From NCBI GenBank assembly GCA_002433075.1, contig DJHM01000022.1, positions 377,261 to 399,667 of the forward strand: a stretch of 22,407 nucleotides of DNA, read 5' to 3'. The notes under the pieces were generated by a model, which worked only from the letters and a program-made list of their open reading frames with translations, was not told the DNA's origin and ran no database searches. The stretch's first letter is position 1. Every line of letters begins with the position of its first letter. This DNA is from Latescibacteria bacterium UBA6620. Its GTDB lineage: Bacteria; Latescibacterota; UBA2968. Below are positions 1 through 6,224 of this stretch, in pieces. Position numbers and translations under genes: made by a program.

Positions 1-1058
1 ACTCTTCCTGTCGGTGCTCTACGCTGGCATCGAAGCCCTGATTCGAGTGCACGGTTTCGGGATGATTACGCCCGCGAAACGGTATCGCGCCGAGTACTGG
101 TTTCAGGGGCATCCGAACCGAAGTTCGGCGCCACATTGGGGGGCGCCTCTACACTACCCAACTGTATGAGACGGAAATTCACAACAACTCGGCAGGCTAT
201 CACGATCACGAACACACGTGCGAAGAGGACCCAGGCGTTTATCGCATCCTGCTGATCGGAGATTCCTTCGTGGAAGCGTTCCAGGTTCCCCTAGAGTCGA
301 CGGTACAGACCCACTTGCGGGATCGGCTGCAGGAGTCAGGGATTGGTGCGGAGGTCATTGCGGTGGGAGAAAGCGGGAAGGGATTGAACTGGCAAATGTC
401 GATTCTGCCGGGGCTGCTCGACTGCTATGCGCCTCAACTTGTCATTTCGGACTACATCGCTCCGCTCTACGTGTTCCGTGACGGTGCAACACGCCCGAAG
501 TCATCTGGAGGAAGCGTGTCAGCCGGCCCACCATCGATTCAGTGGGAGAGTCTGTTGAGAACCCACCCCGTCACCGACGCACTGATCTGGAAGAACCTTT
601 CGAATTCGGCTGGCTTCGTACTCGTGAGCCTTGCCCGAATCCTCGACGCCCGCCCCGCGCCAACCCCTTCAAGCCCGGCACCGACCGCATCAGTCTCAAT
701 GATAAGTGCGGTCGACCGGGCGGCCGACCAGTATGCAAGCCTGCAGCGTGAACTGGGCGAGAAAGGCGCGAGGCTGCTGGTCGCCCTCTACCCGATCTCT
801 TCTACCGTCTCAGAGCGACGCTCTCCCGGGGCTCCCACCCCGTTGTCGGGCCGTCTCGAGGACCGGATGGAAGCCAGACTCGACTCGGCTAACGTACCCT
901 ATGTCGATCTGACTCGGTCATTCTCTGTCGCGGACCACGACGTCACCGCCCTCTTCATTCCTGGAGACGGTCACCTGACAGAGACCGGGCATCGTCTGGT
1001 TGCTGAAAGCCTGGTCGGAGCCATTCGCCAGGAATTCCCTAGAAACGATCCTCCCTAA
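1..1058 (+). pseudogene. SGNH/GDSL-type hydrolase, 5' end outside window, frameshifted
   Basis: This looks like a membrane-anchored SGNH/GDSL esterase or O-acyl transferase of unknown substrate. From base 2 the reading frame encodes a hydrophobic stretch (LFLSVLYAGIEALIRV) followed by a juxtamembrane segment containing YRAEYWFQGHPNR. That frame runs into a stop (TGA at 167-169). The homologous protein resumes one frame later as LYTTQLYETEIHNNSAGYHD and continues into the catalytic block LLIGDSFVEAF (GDS near 258-266). The distal Asp/His block GDGHLTETGH lies near 964-993. The shift falls at or just beside the run of six G at 138-143, and five G would join the two parts. Either the gene is a pseudogene or the run carries a sequencing error. 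The open part from about 170 to the TAA at 1056-1058 is intact. The substrate cannot be told from the sequence. Confidence 0.75.
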
Positions 1059-1086
1059 GGCATGAACCCGCCCAGAGTGGCGCAAT

Positions 1087-1123
1087 AAAAAACGGGGCTA
1101 CGCCTTACCTGACGCACACCCCG
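1087..1123 (-). terminator. Intrinsic terminator, probably the original tRNA-Leu terminator
   Basis: Read on the minus strand, CGGGG (1119-1123) pairs with CCCCG (1093-1097). A partly paired interior follows, then TTTTTT (1087-1092). It lies 14 bases beyond the CCA end of the displaced tRNA-Leu 3' half. This suggests that the left remnant keeps the original 3' flank of the host tRNA gene. On the plus strand no T-run follows the hairpin, so it is not a good terminator for the hydrolase gene. Confidence 0.65.
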
Positions 1124-1136
1124 CTCATACATAGTC

Positions 1137-1194
1137 TGGTGCCGAAGGCGGGGGTCGAACCCGCACGGGCTTGCGCCCACTGGATTTTGAGTCC
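1137..1194 (-). repeat. Left attachment site: displaced 3' half of tRNA-Leu
   Basis: On the minus strand this reads as the 3' part of a tRNA-Leu: anticodon loop with CAA, variable arm (GGGC-GCAA-GCCC), T arm (GCGGG-TTCGACC-CCCGC), acceptor strand CTTCGGC, discriminator A and CCA. No 5' half is attached. It matches the 3' half of the full tRNA at 11057-11114 except at six positions, which are paired within stems or lie in the T loop. The 18 bases nearest the anticodon, 1177-1194 (CCACTGGATTTTGAGTCC), are identical in both copies and are the likely crossover core. Its acceptor strand also matches the 5' half GCCGAAG at 11137-11143. This marks the left edge of the integrated element. Confidence 0.85.
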
Positions 1195-1289
1195 GCTTCC
1201 TCCCTCTAAGTAAAGTGATGTGAATCCTGAAGTTGCGCGGGTCACCCTCTACAACCTGACTATACTCGGTCTACGAGAGCTGATCAAGG

Positions 1290-1308
1290 TTAATCGAGAT
1301 TAATCGAG
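1290..1308 (+). repeat. Two 9-bp direct repeats TTAATCGAG
   Basis: TTAATCGAG occurs at 1290-1298 and again at 1300-1308, a 10-base period close to one helical turn. It lies between the left attachment core and the cassette promoter. It could bind a regulator or a recombination protein. No further copy was seen at the right end. Confidence 0.5.
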
Positions 1309-1322
1309 TTGTATCTGCGGAT

Positions 1323-1344
1323 GGACACCATTGGGACACTTCTG
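1323..1344 (+). repeat. Left GGACAC repeat pair, candidate integrase arm site
   Basis: Two GGACAC boxes at 1323-1328 and 1334-1339 are separated by five bases, and TTCTG follows. The same arrangement, GGACAC-N5-GGACAC-YTCTG, occurs near the right end at 10955-10976 in the same orientation. Both pairs lie roughly 130 to 140 bases inside the attachment cores. This layout is typical of the arm-type sites bound by the N-terminal domain of lambda-type integrases. The function is inferred from position and repetition only. Confidence 0.45.
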
Positions 1345-1378
1345 AAACCCCACAAGATGGTTTGGATAAGTGCGCTGG

Positions 1379-1407
1379 TTGACTTAACAATTGTCAAGCA
1401 GTAACAT
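1379..1407 (+). promoter_or_regulatory. Candidate promoter of the defence cassette
   Basis: A -35 box TTGACT (1379-1384) is followed 17 bases later by TAACAT (1402-1407), a plausible sigma-70 type promoter. Transcription would begin near 1414. The -35 box also forms one arm of an inverted repeat TTGAC-N9-GTCAA (1379-1397), so a repressor bound there would block the promoter. No other promoter is evident within the tightly packed five-gene cassette. Confidence 0.5.
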
Positions 1408-1411
1408 TAGT

Positions 1412-1430
1412 ATGCCCAAAAAACGGGCAT
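1412..1430 (+). promoter_or_regulatory. Leader hairpin/operator ATGCCC-N7-GGGCAT
   Basis: A perfect 6-bp inverted repeat, ATGCCC (1412-1417) and GGGCAT (1425-1430), surrounds an A-rich loop. It sits between the predicted transcription start and the ribosome site of the methyltransferase. It could be an operator for the methyltransferase's own N-terminal HTH domain, or an mRNA hairpin in the leader. No T-run follows, so it is not a terminator. Confidence 0.45.
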
Positions 1431-1450
1431 CATAACAGGAGAATAGACAA

Positions 1451-2719
1451 TTGAAGCTAATCGGTGTTGCAGAGGCAGCGGAGCAGAAAGGGTGCACCAG
1501 GCAGGCAATTTGGGGAGCTATCAAGAGAGGCGAGCTTGACGCGCAACAACCCGGGCGATCCTACATCATAGAGGCCAACGCAAGATTCCACCAGTGGATT
1601 CCAACAGGTCGAGGCTCAACAAGCCGCACGGTATTCAGACTTGGCGAGTTCTTCTGCGGCCCAGGGGGATTGGCCAGAGGCGCATTAGAGGCTGAGGTGA
1701 GGGCAAATGGTTCAGATTACCGCCTCGAGCACGCTTGGGCGAATGACTATGACGAGGATTCCTGCGAAACCTACCGAAACAATATCTGCCCCAACTCTCC
1801 CAGAACAGTCATACACGAAGATGTCCGAGAGATAGACATCTCAAGCCTTCCGGCAATTGATGCGTTCGCATTCGGATTCCCCTGCAACGACTTCAGTGTT
1901 GTGGGCGAGCAACGAGGAATAGACGGGAAGTTTGGTCCGCTATACTCCTATGGCGTGAAGTTGATAGAAACACTGAGACCCCAGTGGTTTCTCGCCGAGA
2001 ATGTAGGTGGGCTCCGAAGCTCAAATGAGGGAAGCGCATTCGAGAAGATCCTGGCTGATCTCGCCAACTGCGGCTACAACCTTACGTCACACCTCTATAA
2101 GTTCGAGGACTACGGAGTTCCCCAGTCACGCCACCGGATTATTATCATCGGTCTGCAACAGGATCTTGGGCTGACATACCGTGTCCCCAAGCCCCCAGGA
2201 AACATCGTGACTTGCCAAGAAGCAATCGAGAATCCTGCCATTCCCGCAGACGCGGCCAACCACGAGCTGACTCGGCAGTCCCCCGCTGTTGTGGAGCGAC
2301 TACAACACATCAGGCCTGGAGAGAATGCTTGGACAGCAGATCTACCAGAACGGTTGAGGCTGAACGTCAAATCTGCTAGGCTAAGCCACATATACAAACG
2401 ACTAGACCCAGATAGGCCTGCATACACTGTGACGGGAAGTGGCGGGGGAGGAACTCACGTCTACCATTGGTCTGAGCCGCGTGCACTCACAAACAGAGAG
2501 CGTGCTCGTTTGCAGACATTCCCTGACAACCACACTTTCTATGGTTCGAAGGAGAGCGTGCGAAAACAGATAGGCATGGCAGTGCCGGTAGAGGGTGCAA
2601 GAGCAATCGTTGAAGCAGTCTTGAAGACTTTCGCGGATGTGGACTACCCCTCTATTGAGCCGAATATAGGCTACCAAAGCCCGGAGTCCGTTGAGGAGCA
2701 GTTGAGACTCGCAGTCTGA
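1451..2719 (+). CDS. DNA (cytosine-5)-methyltransferase with N-terminal helix-turn-helix domain
   Basis: The protein (422 aa) transfers a methyl group from S-adenosylmethionine to carbon 5 of cytosine in a specific DNA site. Residues 1-50 form an excisionase/MerR-like HTH (GVAEAAEQKGCTRQAIWGAI). The methyltransferase motifs follow in order: motif I FFCGPGG (67-73), motif IV FGFPCNDFS with catalytic Cys145, motif VI ENV (183-185), motif VIII QSRHR (225-229), a recognition region ending near YTVTGSGGGGTH, and motifs IX-X LTNRERARLQTFP and QIGMAVP. The PCN in place of the common PCQ is a tolerated variant. The TTG start is supported by AGGAGA at 1437-1442, eight bases upstream. It is the first gene of the cassette and ends seven bases before the endonuclease gene. 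The HTH suggests autoregulation, as known for M.EcoRII and M.SsoII. The target sequence cannot be read from the protein. Confidence 0.93.
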   Translation: MKLIGVAEAAEQKGCTRQAIWGAIKRGELDAQQPGRSYIIEANARFHQWIPTGRGSTSRTVFRLGEFFCGPGGLARGALEAEVRANGSDYRLEHAWANDYDEDSCETYRNNICPNSPRTVIHEDVREIDISSLPAIDAFAFGFPCNDFSVVGEQRGIDGKFGPLYSYGVKLIETLRPQWFLAENVGGLRSSNEGSAFEKILADLANCGYNLTSHLYKFEDYGVPQSRHRIIIIGLQQDLGLTYRVPKPPGNIVTCQEAIENPAIPADAANHELTRQSPAVVERLQHIRPGENAWTADLPERLRLNVKSARLSHIYKRLDPDRPAYTVTGSGGGGTHVYHWSEPRALTNRERARLQTFPDNHTFYGSKESVRKQIGMAVPVEGARAIVEAVLKTFADVDYPSIEPNIGYQSPESVEEQLRLAV

Positions 2720-2726
2720 GGCAAGT

Positions 2727-3692
2727 ATGATCACGAGAGGCTTGTTCGATTCGGTGCTTCTGCAACCGGCTCTAGGGGGCGCCGACACACTTTATGTCGT
2801 CTCTGGCTATGCAACCCCTGCAATGGCCTACGAGCACTTCTCTTCCCTTGAGCGTCCCTTTAGAGTGAATCTGATTGTCGGCATGTGTCCTCGAGATGGG
2901 ATAGGCCGCGGGAACCACCTAGGGTTCCAGAGATTATCGGCTGAGGACAAACCTGATCACTTCTCGTGTCGCTATCTGGTTGAACCGCCGCCTGCGCATT
3001 CCAAAGTTTATGCCTGGTCGAGGGGAACCAATCCGGAGAAAGGCTTCTCTGGATCGGCAAACTACAGTCTCAACGCATTCGGCACGGATCAGCGGGAAAC
3101 AATATCCGAGGATGATCCTCTTGAGTGTCTGGACTACTACAATAGGTTGCTAAGCGAAACCCGAGACTGTTGTGACGAGGATATCGAAGACCTTATCAAC
3201 ATATATGACGAGATCCGGTCTGGTTCTAGAGCAAGGGATCAGCACGATGTCCCGATGGCGGAAGACAGAGGCAACCAACCTGACTATGGCACCGAGAGTG
3301 TCACACTGAGTTTCCTCGACCGTAGCGGCAATCTCCCCGGCAGATCAGGCCTAAACTGGGGCCAACGGCCAGAATACAACCGCGACCCAAACCAAGCTTA
3401 CATAAGGGTTCCCGTCGATGTTCAGCGATCTGGATTCTTCCCAGAACGGAGTAGACACTTCTTGGTTCGAACAGACGATGAGCGCATCATCTTATGCACC
3501 CGTGCCCAGGACAATGGAAAGGCCATTGAGTCTCCCGAAGACAATAGTGTCCTTGGGCTCTACTTCAGGAACCGACTTGGCGTAGCCCCTGGTCGACTTG
3601 TCACAAAAGAAGACCTCCTCCACTACGGTAGAACGGACGTGGTGTTCTACAAGATCGATGAAGAAAACTATTACATGGACTTCTCCCGGTGA
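2727..3692 (+). CDS. NgoFVII-type restriction endonuclease (PLD-fold nuclease plus B3-like DNA-binding domain)
   Basis: This 321-aa protein is the probable restriction partner of the preceding methyltransferase. Residues 1-150 carry a phospholipase-D-type nuclease fold with a single HxK...GSxN motif: His91, Lys93 and GSANYS (109-114). Nucleases of this kind (BfiI, NgoFVII) dimerise so that two motifs form one metal-independent active site. The C-terminal part, from about residue 185, resembles the B3-like specificity domain of the NgoFVII/BfiI group (SGLNWGQRPEYNRDPNQAYI, then FRNRLGV). The ATG follows a GAGG sequence overlapping the methyltransferase stop. The gene overlaps the next one by about 35 bases, so the two are probably translated together. 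The assignment rests on motif order and on context beside a 5mC methyltransferase. The cut site is unknown. Confidence 0.8.
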   Translation: MITRGLFDSVLLQPALGGADTLYVVSGYATPAMAYEHFSSLERPFRVNLIVGMCPRDGIGRGNHLGFQRLSAEDKPDHFSCRYLVEPPPAHSKVYAWSRGTNPEKGFSGSANYSLNAFGTDQRETISEDDPLECLDYYNRLLSETRDCCDEDIEDLINIYDEIRSGSRARDQHDVPMAEDRGNQPDYGTESVTLSFLDRSGNLPGRSGLNWGQRPEYNRDPNQAYIRVPVDVQRSGFFPERSRHFLVRTDDERIILCTRAQDNGKAIESPEDNSVLGLYFRNRLGVAPGRLVTKEDLLHYGRTDVVFYKIDEENYYMDFSR

Positions 3693-4281
3693 TAGCAAGC
3701 CGGCTCTGTCGAGACGAGCCTTCCAGGAGTTTATCTTTTCTTGGTATGATGAGAATGGTCGGGAATTCCGCTGGCGGAAAACTCAAGATCCGTATGAGAT
3801 CCTCGTTGCCGAGTTCCTGCTCCAGAAGACTCATGTCCGGAAGGTCCCGGAGGTATACGAAATCTTCCTAAGTCTCTGGCCCAGGATAGACGATCTCGCA
3901 ACTGCGGACCACGAACGGGTAGAGGGAGTCGTAGGTCAGTTGGGTTTCCGGTATCGTGCCCAACGCCTCGTAGCTACCGCTAGAACAGTCCTAGACAGCT
4001 ACTCTGGAGTCATACCCAGGGATTACAATGAGTTGCTCTGCCTGCCCGGCGTTGGCCCCTATATCGCTACGGCAGTATCAGTGTTTGCTTTTGGCGAGCG
4101 ACGAGTTGTCGTTGACACAAACGTCATAAAAATCCTGGAGCATTTTTTCGGCTTCCGATCAAGCAAACCCCGGCCGCGAACCGATAAAGCAGTGTGGGAG
4201 TTCGCTGACTCTCTGGCTCCGAGCTCGAGGGTCCAAGACTTCAATTGGGGCCTTCTAGACTACTCTGCAGCTGAGCTCTAG
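3658..4281 (+). CDS. HhH-GPD DNA glycosylase, T/G-mismatch (MIG-like) type, lacking the 4Fe-4S cluster
   Basis: This 207-aa protein belongs to the MutY/endonuclease III superfamily. It shows WYDENGREFRWR (29-40, MutY-like), AEFLLQKTHV (51-60), the helix-hairpin-helix LPGVGPY (129-135) and VVDTNV with catalytic Asp153. The residue after LPGVG-P is Tyr135. MutY has Ser here and endonuclease III has the catalytic Lys, whereas the archaeal T/G glycosylase MIG of Methanothermobacter has Tyr. MIG is likewise encoded beside a 5mC methyltransferase and repairs T:G arising from deaminated 5mC, and the same job fits here. The protein stops at DYSAAEL, exactly where relatives begin the four-cysteine iron-sulfur loop, and no cysteine codon follows in any forward frame before the next gene. 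The ATG at 3658 is preferred over an upstream TTG at 3598 that would lengthen the overlap with the endonuclease gene. Its ribosome site is weak, which fits coupled translation. Confidence 0.8.
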   Translation: MKKTITWTSPGDSKPALSRRAFQEFIFSWYDENGREFRWRKTQDPYEILVAEFLLQKTHVRKVPEVYEIFLSLWPRIDDLATADHERVEGVVGQLGFRYRAQRLVATARTVLDSYSGVIPRDYNELLCLPGVGPYIATAVSVFAFGERRVVVDTNVIKILEHFFGFRSSKPRPRTDKAVWEFADSLAPSSRVQDFNWGLLDYSAAEL

Positions 4282-4313
4282 CCACTCTGGCAAACACAGA
4301 ACCCAGGTAACCA

Positions 4314-6215
4314 ATGAGAATCTACTTGATCAAGGTGAATAACGCGGAGGTCGTCCGCCGGACGGTTGATAGCGAGAGATTCACACACGATGGGATCTAC
4401 AACTTCGAGCAGGACATCGAGGTTGGCGATGCGGTGTTCATATACCTGGGTGGAGATCGAAGTCTGATTGATTGGAGTCAGGGGATCAGGGGAGTCGGCA
4501 AAGTTGTGGCAACACCGTATGACAAAGGATACGACACGAATAGGCCGCGGAACTTCAAGATAGATATCGAGCCTACTCACATATTGGCGGACTCCATACC
4601 GCCCAAGAGCACTAAGATTCACAAACAGCTAGCTTCGCAACTCTATGATATCCCATACGTGGGAGCCAACCACTTCCCAAACCAGGCCATTGCCAGTTCT
4701 ACGGATGAAACTGGCATTCGGGCACTTGTCAGCGTCTATCAGGAATACGGCGACTACCAATTCCTACAATTTCCTGACCTAGCGGGGCTTGTAGAGCCGC
4801 CATCCGGACTACCCGCGTCACGCAAACACTATGCAAGGATAGCCACTGCCCTGCAGGCAAAGCGTTTCTTGATCCTAACGGGGCTTTCAGGATCTGGAAA
4901 GACCTTACAGGCGCTTTCGTTCTGCAAGTGGCTATCTCCCCCTACAGATTCCAGCCGCTTTGCGCTTTTGGAGACGTCTCTTCTTTCCGAGGAGTTTCAA
5001 GCAAACTATGAGGTAGTTTCGTTCTCCAGTGAACTGGTAGAGGTCATCAATAGGAATGGGGAATCGGGAAAGATCATACCTCTCCCGACACAGGCCATTT
5101 ACGAGTGGCACGATGCCCTTAAGGGTGGTCTGATAGCCAACAACGATGACCCAAAAGCCGTGCGTCATGACATTGGTGAAGGATCGCGTTACCAAAAACA
5201 CATTCACGGCTTCTACAACGAGCTCTTCAAGCTTGCCGTTCGAATGGCAGAAGCGACACCGGCGACCAACGAAAAGATGCTCTCGTGCGTGCACCTAGTT
5301 CCGGTCGGCGCAGATTGGACAAGCAGTGAACACCTCCTCGGCTATCCTGATGCACTCCAGTCCAAGAGCTATCGGAAACCTGACAGCGGGGTTCTTGATT
5401 TTCTGCTTCGAGCAAAGGGAGACCCAAGCACCCCATACTTCCTGATTCTTGACGAGATGAATCTCTCTCACGTTGAGCGTTATTTCTCAGATTTCCTTTC
5501 AGCAATGGAGTCTGGTGAGTCAATCCATCTGCATGACGACGATGGACAACTCTGGGATGGTGTTCCTGCCGAGCTGCCTATCCCGGCGAACTTGTTCGTT
5601 ATCGGAACAGTCAACGTGGACGAAACCACTTACATGTTCAGTCCAAAGGTTCTAGATCGTGCGAATGTTATCGAATTCTCTGTATCTGAGGCTGAGATAT
5701 CCACATTCCTCGAGGGTCCCTACAAGCCAGACCTCAGGGAGATTGAGGGAGCAGGATCCATCTATGCTGATGGGTTCCTTCAATCTGCGATGCAGTCAGC
5801 AGTTCGCCTTGAACCAGAGCATCATGAGAAGGTAGCTCAGGTTCTCAGAGGGTTCTTCCCTCACCTTGAGCAAGTGGGCGCAGAGTTCGGCTATCGGACG
5901 GCCTACGAGATCTATCGCTATGTCTTCTTCAATCGGGAGTGGGTTGGGAGTGAATGGGACTTCCAGACTTGTATGGACGAGGCGATCTACCAGAAGCTGC
6001 TACCTAAGCTACATGGCTCAAAGAGACGGTTGCAGCCAGTCCTCGACAGCCTTACTCGCCTTTGCTTGAAGGATGGTGTGATCGGTGAGAGCGACCAGGT
6101 TTCAGACGAGTTGCTAAGGAAGGAGAATGCACTCTACTGGAACTCGCTTGTTAAGCTGAGAAAAATGGCCATCCGGCTGTCAGAACAGGGATTCACGAGT
6201 TTCGCAGAGGCCTGA
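4314..6215 (+). CDS. McrB-like AAA+ GTPase with N-terminal EVE/PUA-like domain
   Basis: This 633-aa protein is the probable motor and recognition subunit of a McrBC-type nuclease. Residues 1-100 resemble an EVE/PUA-like module (MRIYLIKVNN, then DIEVGDAVFIYLGGD). Such folds can read modified bases. The McrB-family AAA+ domain follows: Walker A GLSGSGKT (190-197), the segment VGADWTSSEHLLGY (331-344) typical of McrB, Walker B FLILDE (376-381) followed by MNLS, sensor GTVNVDET (431-438) in place of the usual MNTADRS-like signature, and arginine finger LDRA (447-450). It sits 32 bases after the glycosylase and nine bases before the McrC-like gene, and would bind the nuclease encoded there. Whether it prefers GTP or ATP cannot be decided. 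The AAA+/McrB call is firm and the EVE call is moderate. Confidence 0.88.
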   Translation: MRIYLIKVNNAEVVRRTVDSERFTHDGIYNFEQDIEVGDAVFIYLGGDRSLIDWSQGIRGVGKVVATPYDKGYDTNRPRNFKIDIEPTHILADSIPPKSTKIHKQLASQLYDIPYVGANHFPNQAIASSTDETGIRALVSVYQEYGDYQFLQFPDLAGLVEPPSGLPASRKHYARIATALQAKRFLILTGLSGSGKTLQALSFCKWLSPPTDSSRFALLETSLLSEEFQANYEVVSFSSELVEVINRNGESGKIIPLPTQAIYEWHDALKGGLIANNDDPKAVRHDIGEGSRYQKHIHGFYNELFKLAVRMAEATPATNEKMLSCVHLVPVGADWTSSEHLLGYPDALQSKSYRKPDSGVLDFLLRAKGDPSTPYFLILDEMNLSHVERYFSDFLSAMESGESIHLHDDDGQLWDGVPAELPIPANLFVIGTVNVDETTYMFSPKVLDRANVIEFSVSEAEISTFLEGPYKPDLREIEGAGSIYADGFLQSAMQSAVRLEPEHHEKVAQVLRGFFPHLEQVGAEFGYRTAYEIYRYVFFNREWVGSEWDFQTCMDEAIYQKLLPKLHGSKRRLQPVLDSLTRLCLKDGVIGESDQVSDELLRKENALYWNSLVKLRKMAIRLSEQGFTSFAEA

Positions 6216-6224
6216 GGCAGTTCG

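Noticed and set aside
1451..4281. A DISARM system, suggested by a cytosine methyltransferase next to a PLD-fold protein
   Set aside because: The DISARM helicase DrmA and the DrmB protein are missing, and the PLD protein has the B3-like C-terminus of NgoFVII-type restriction enzymes.
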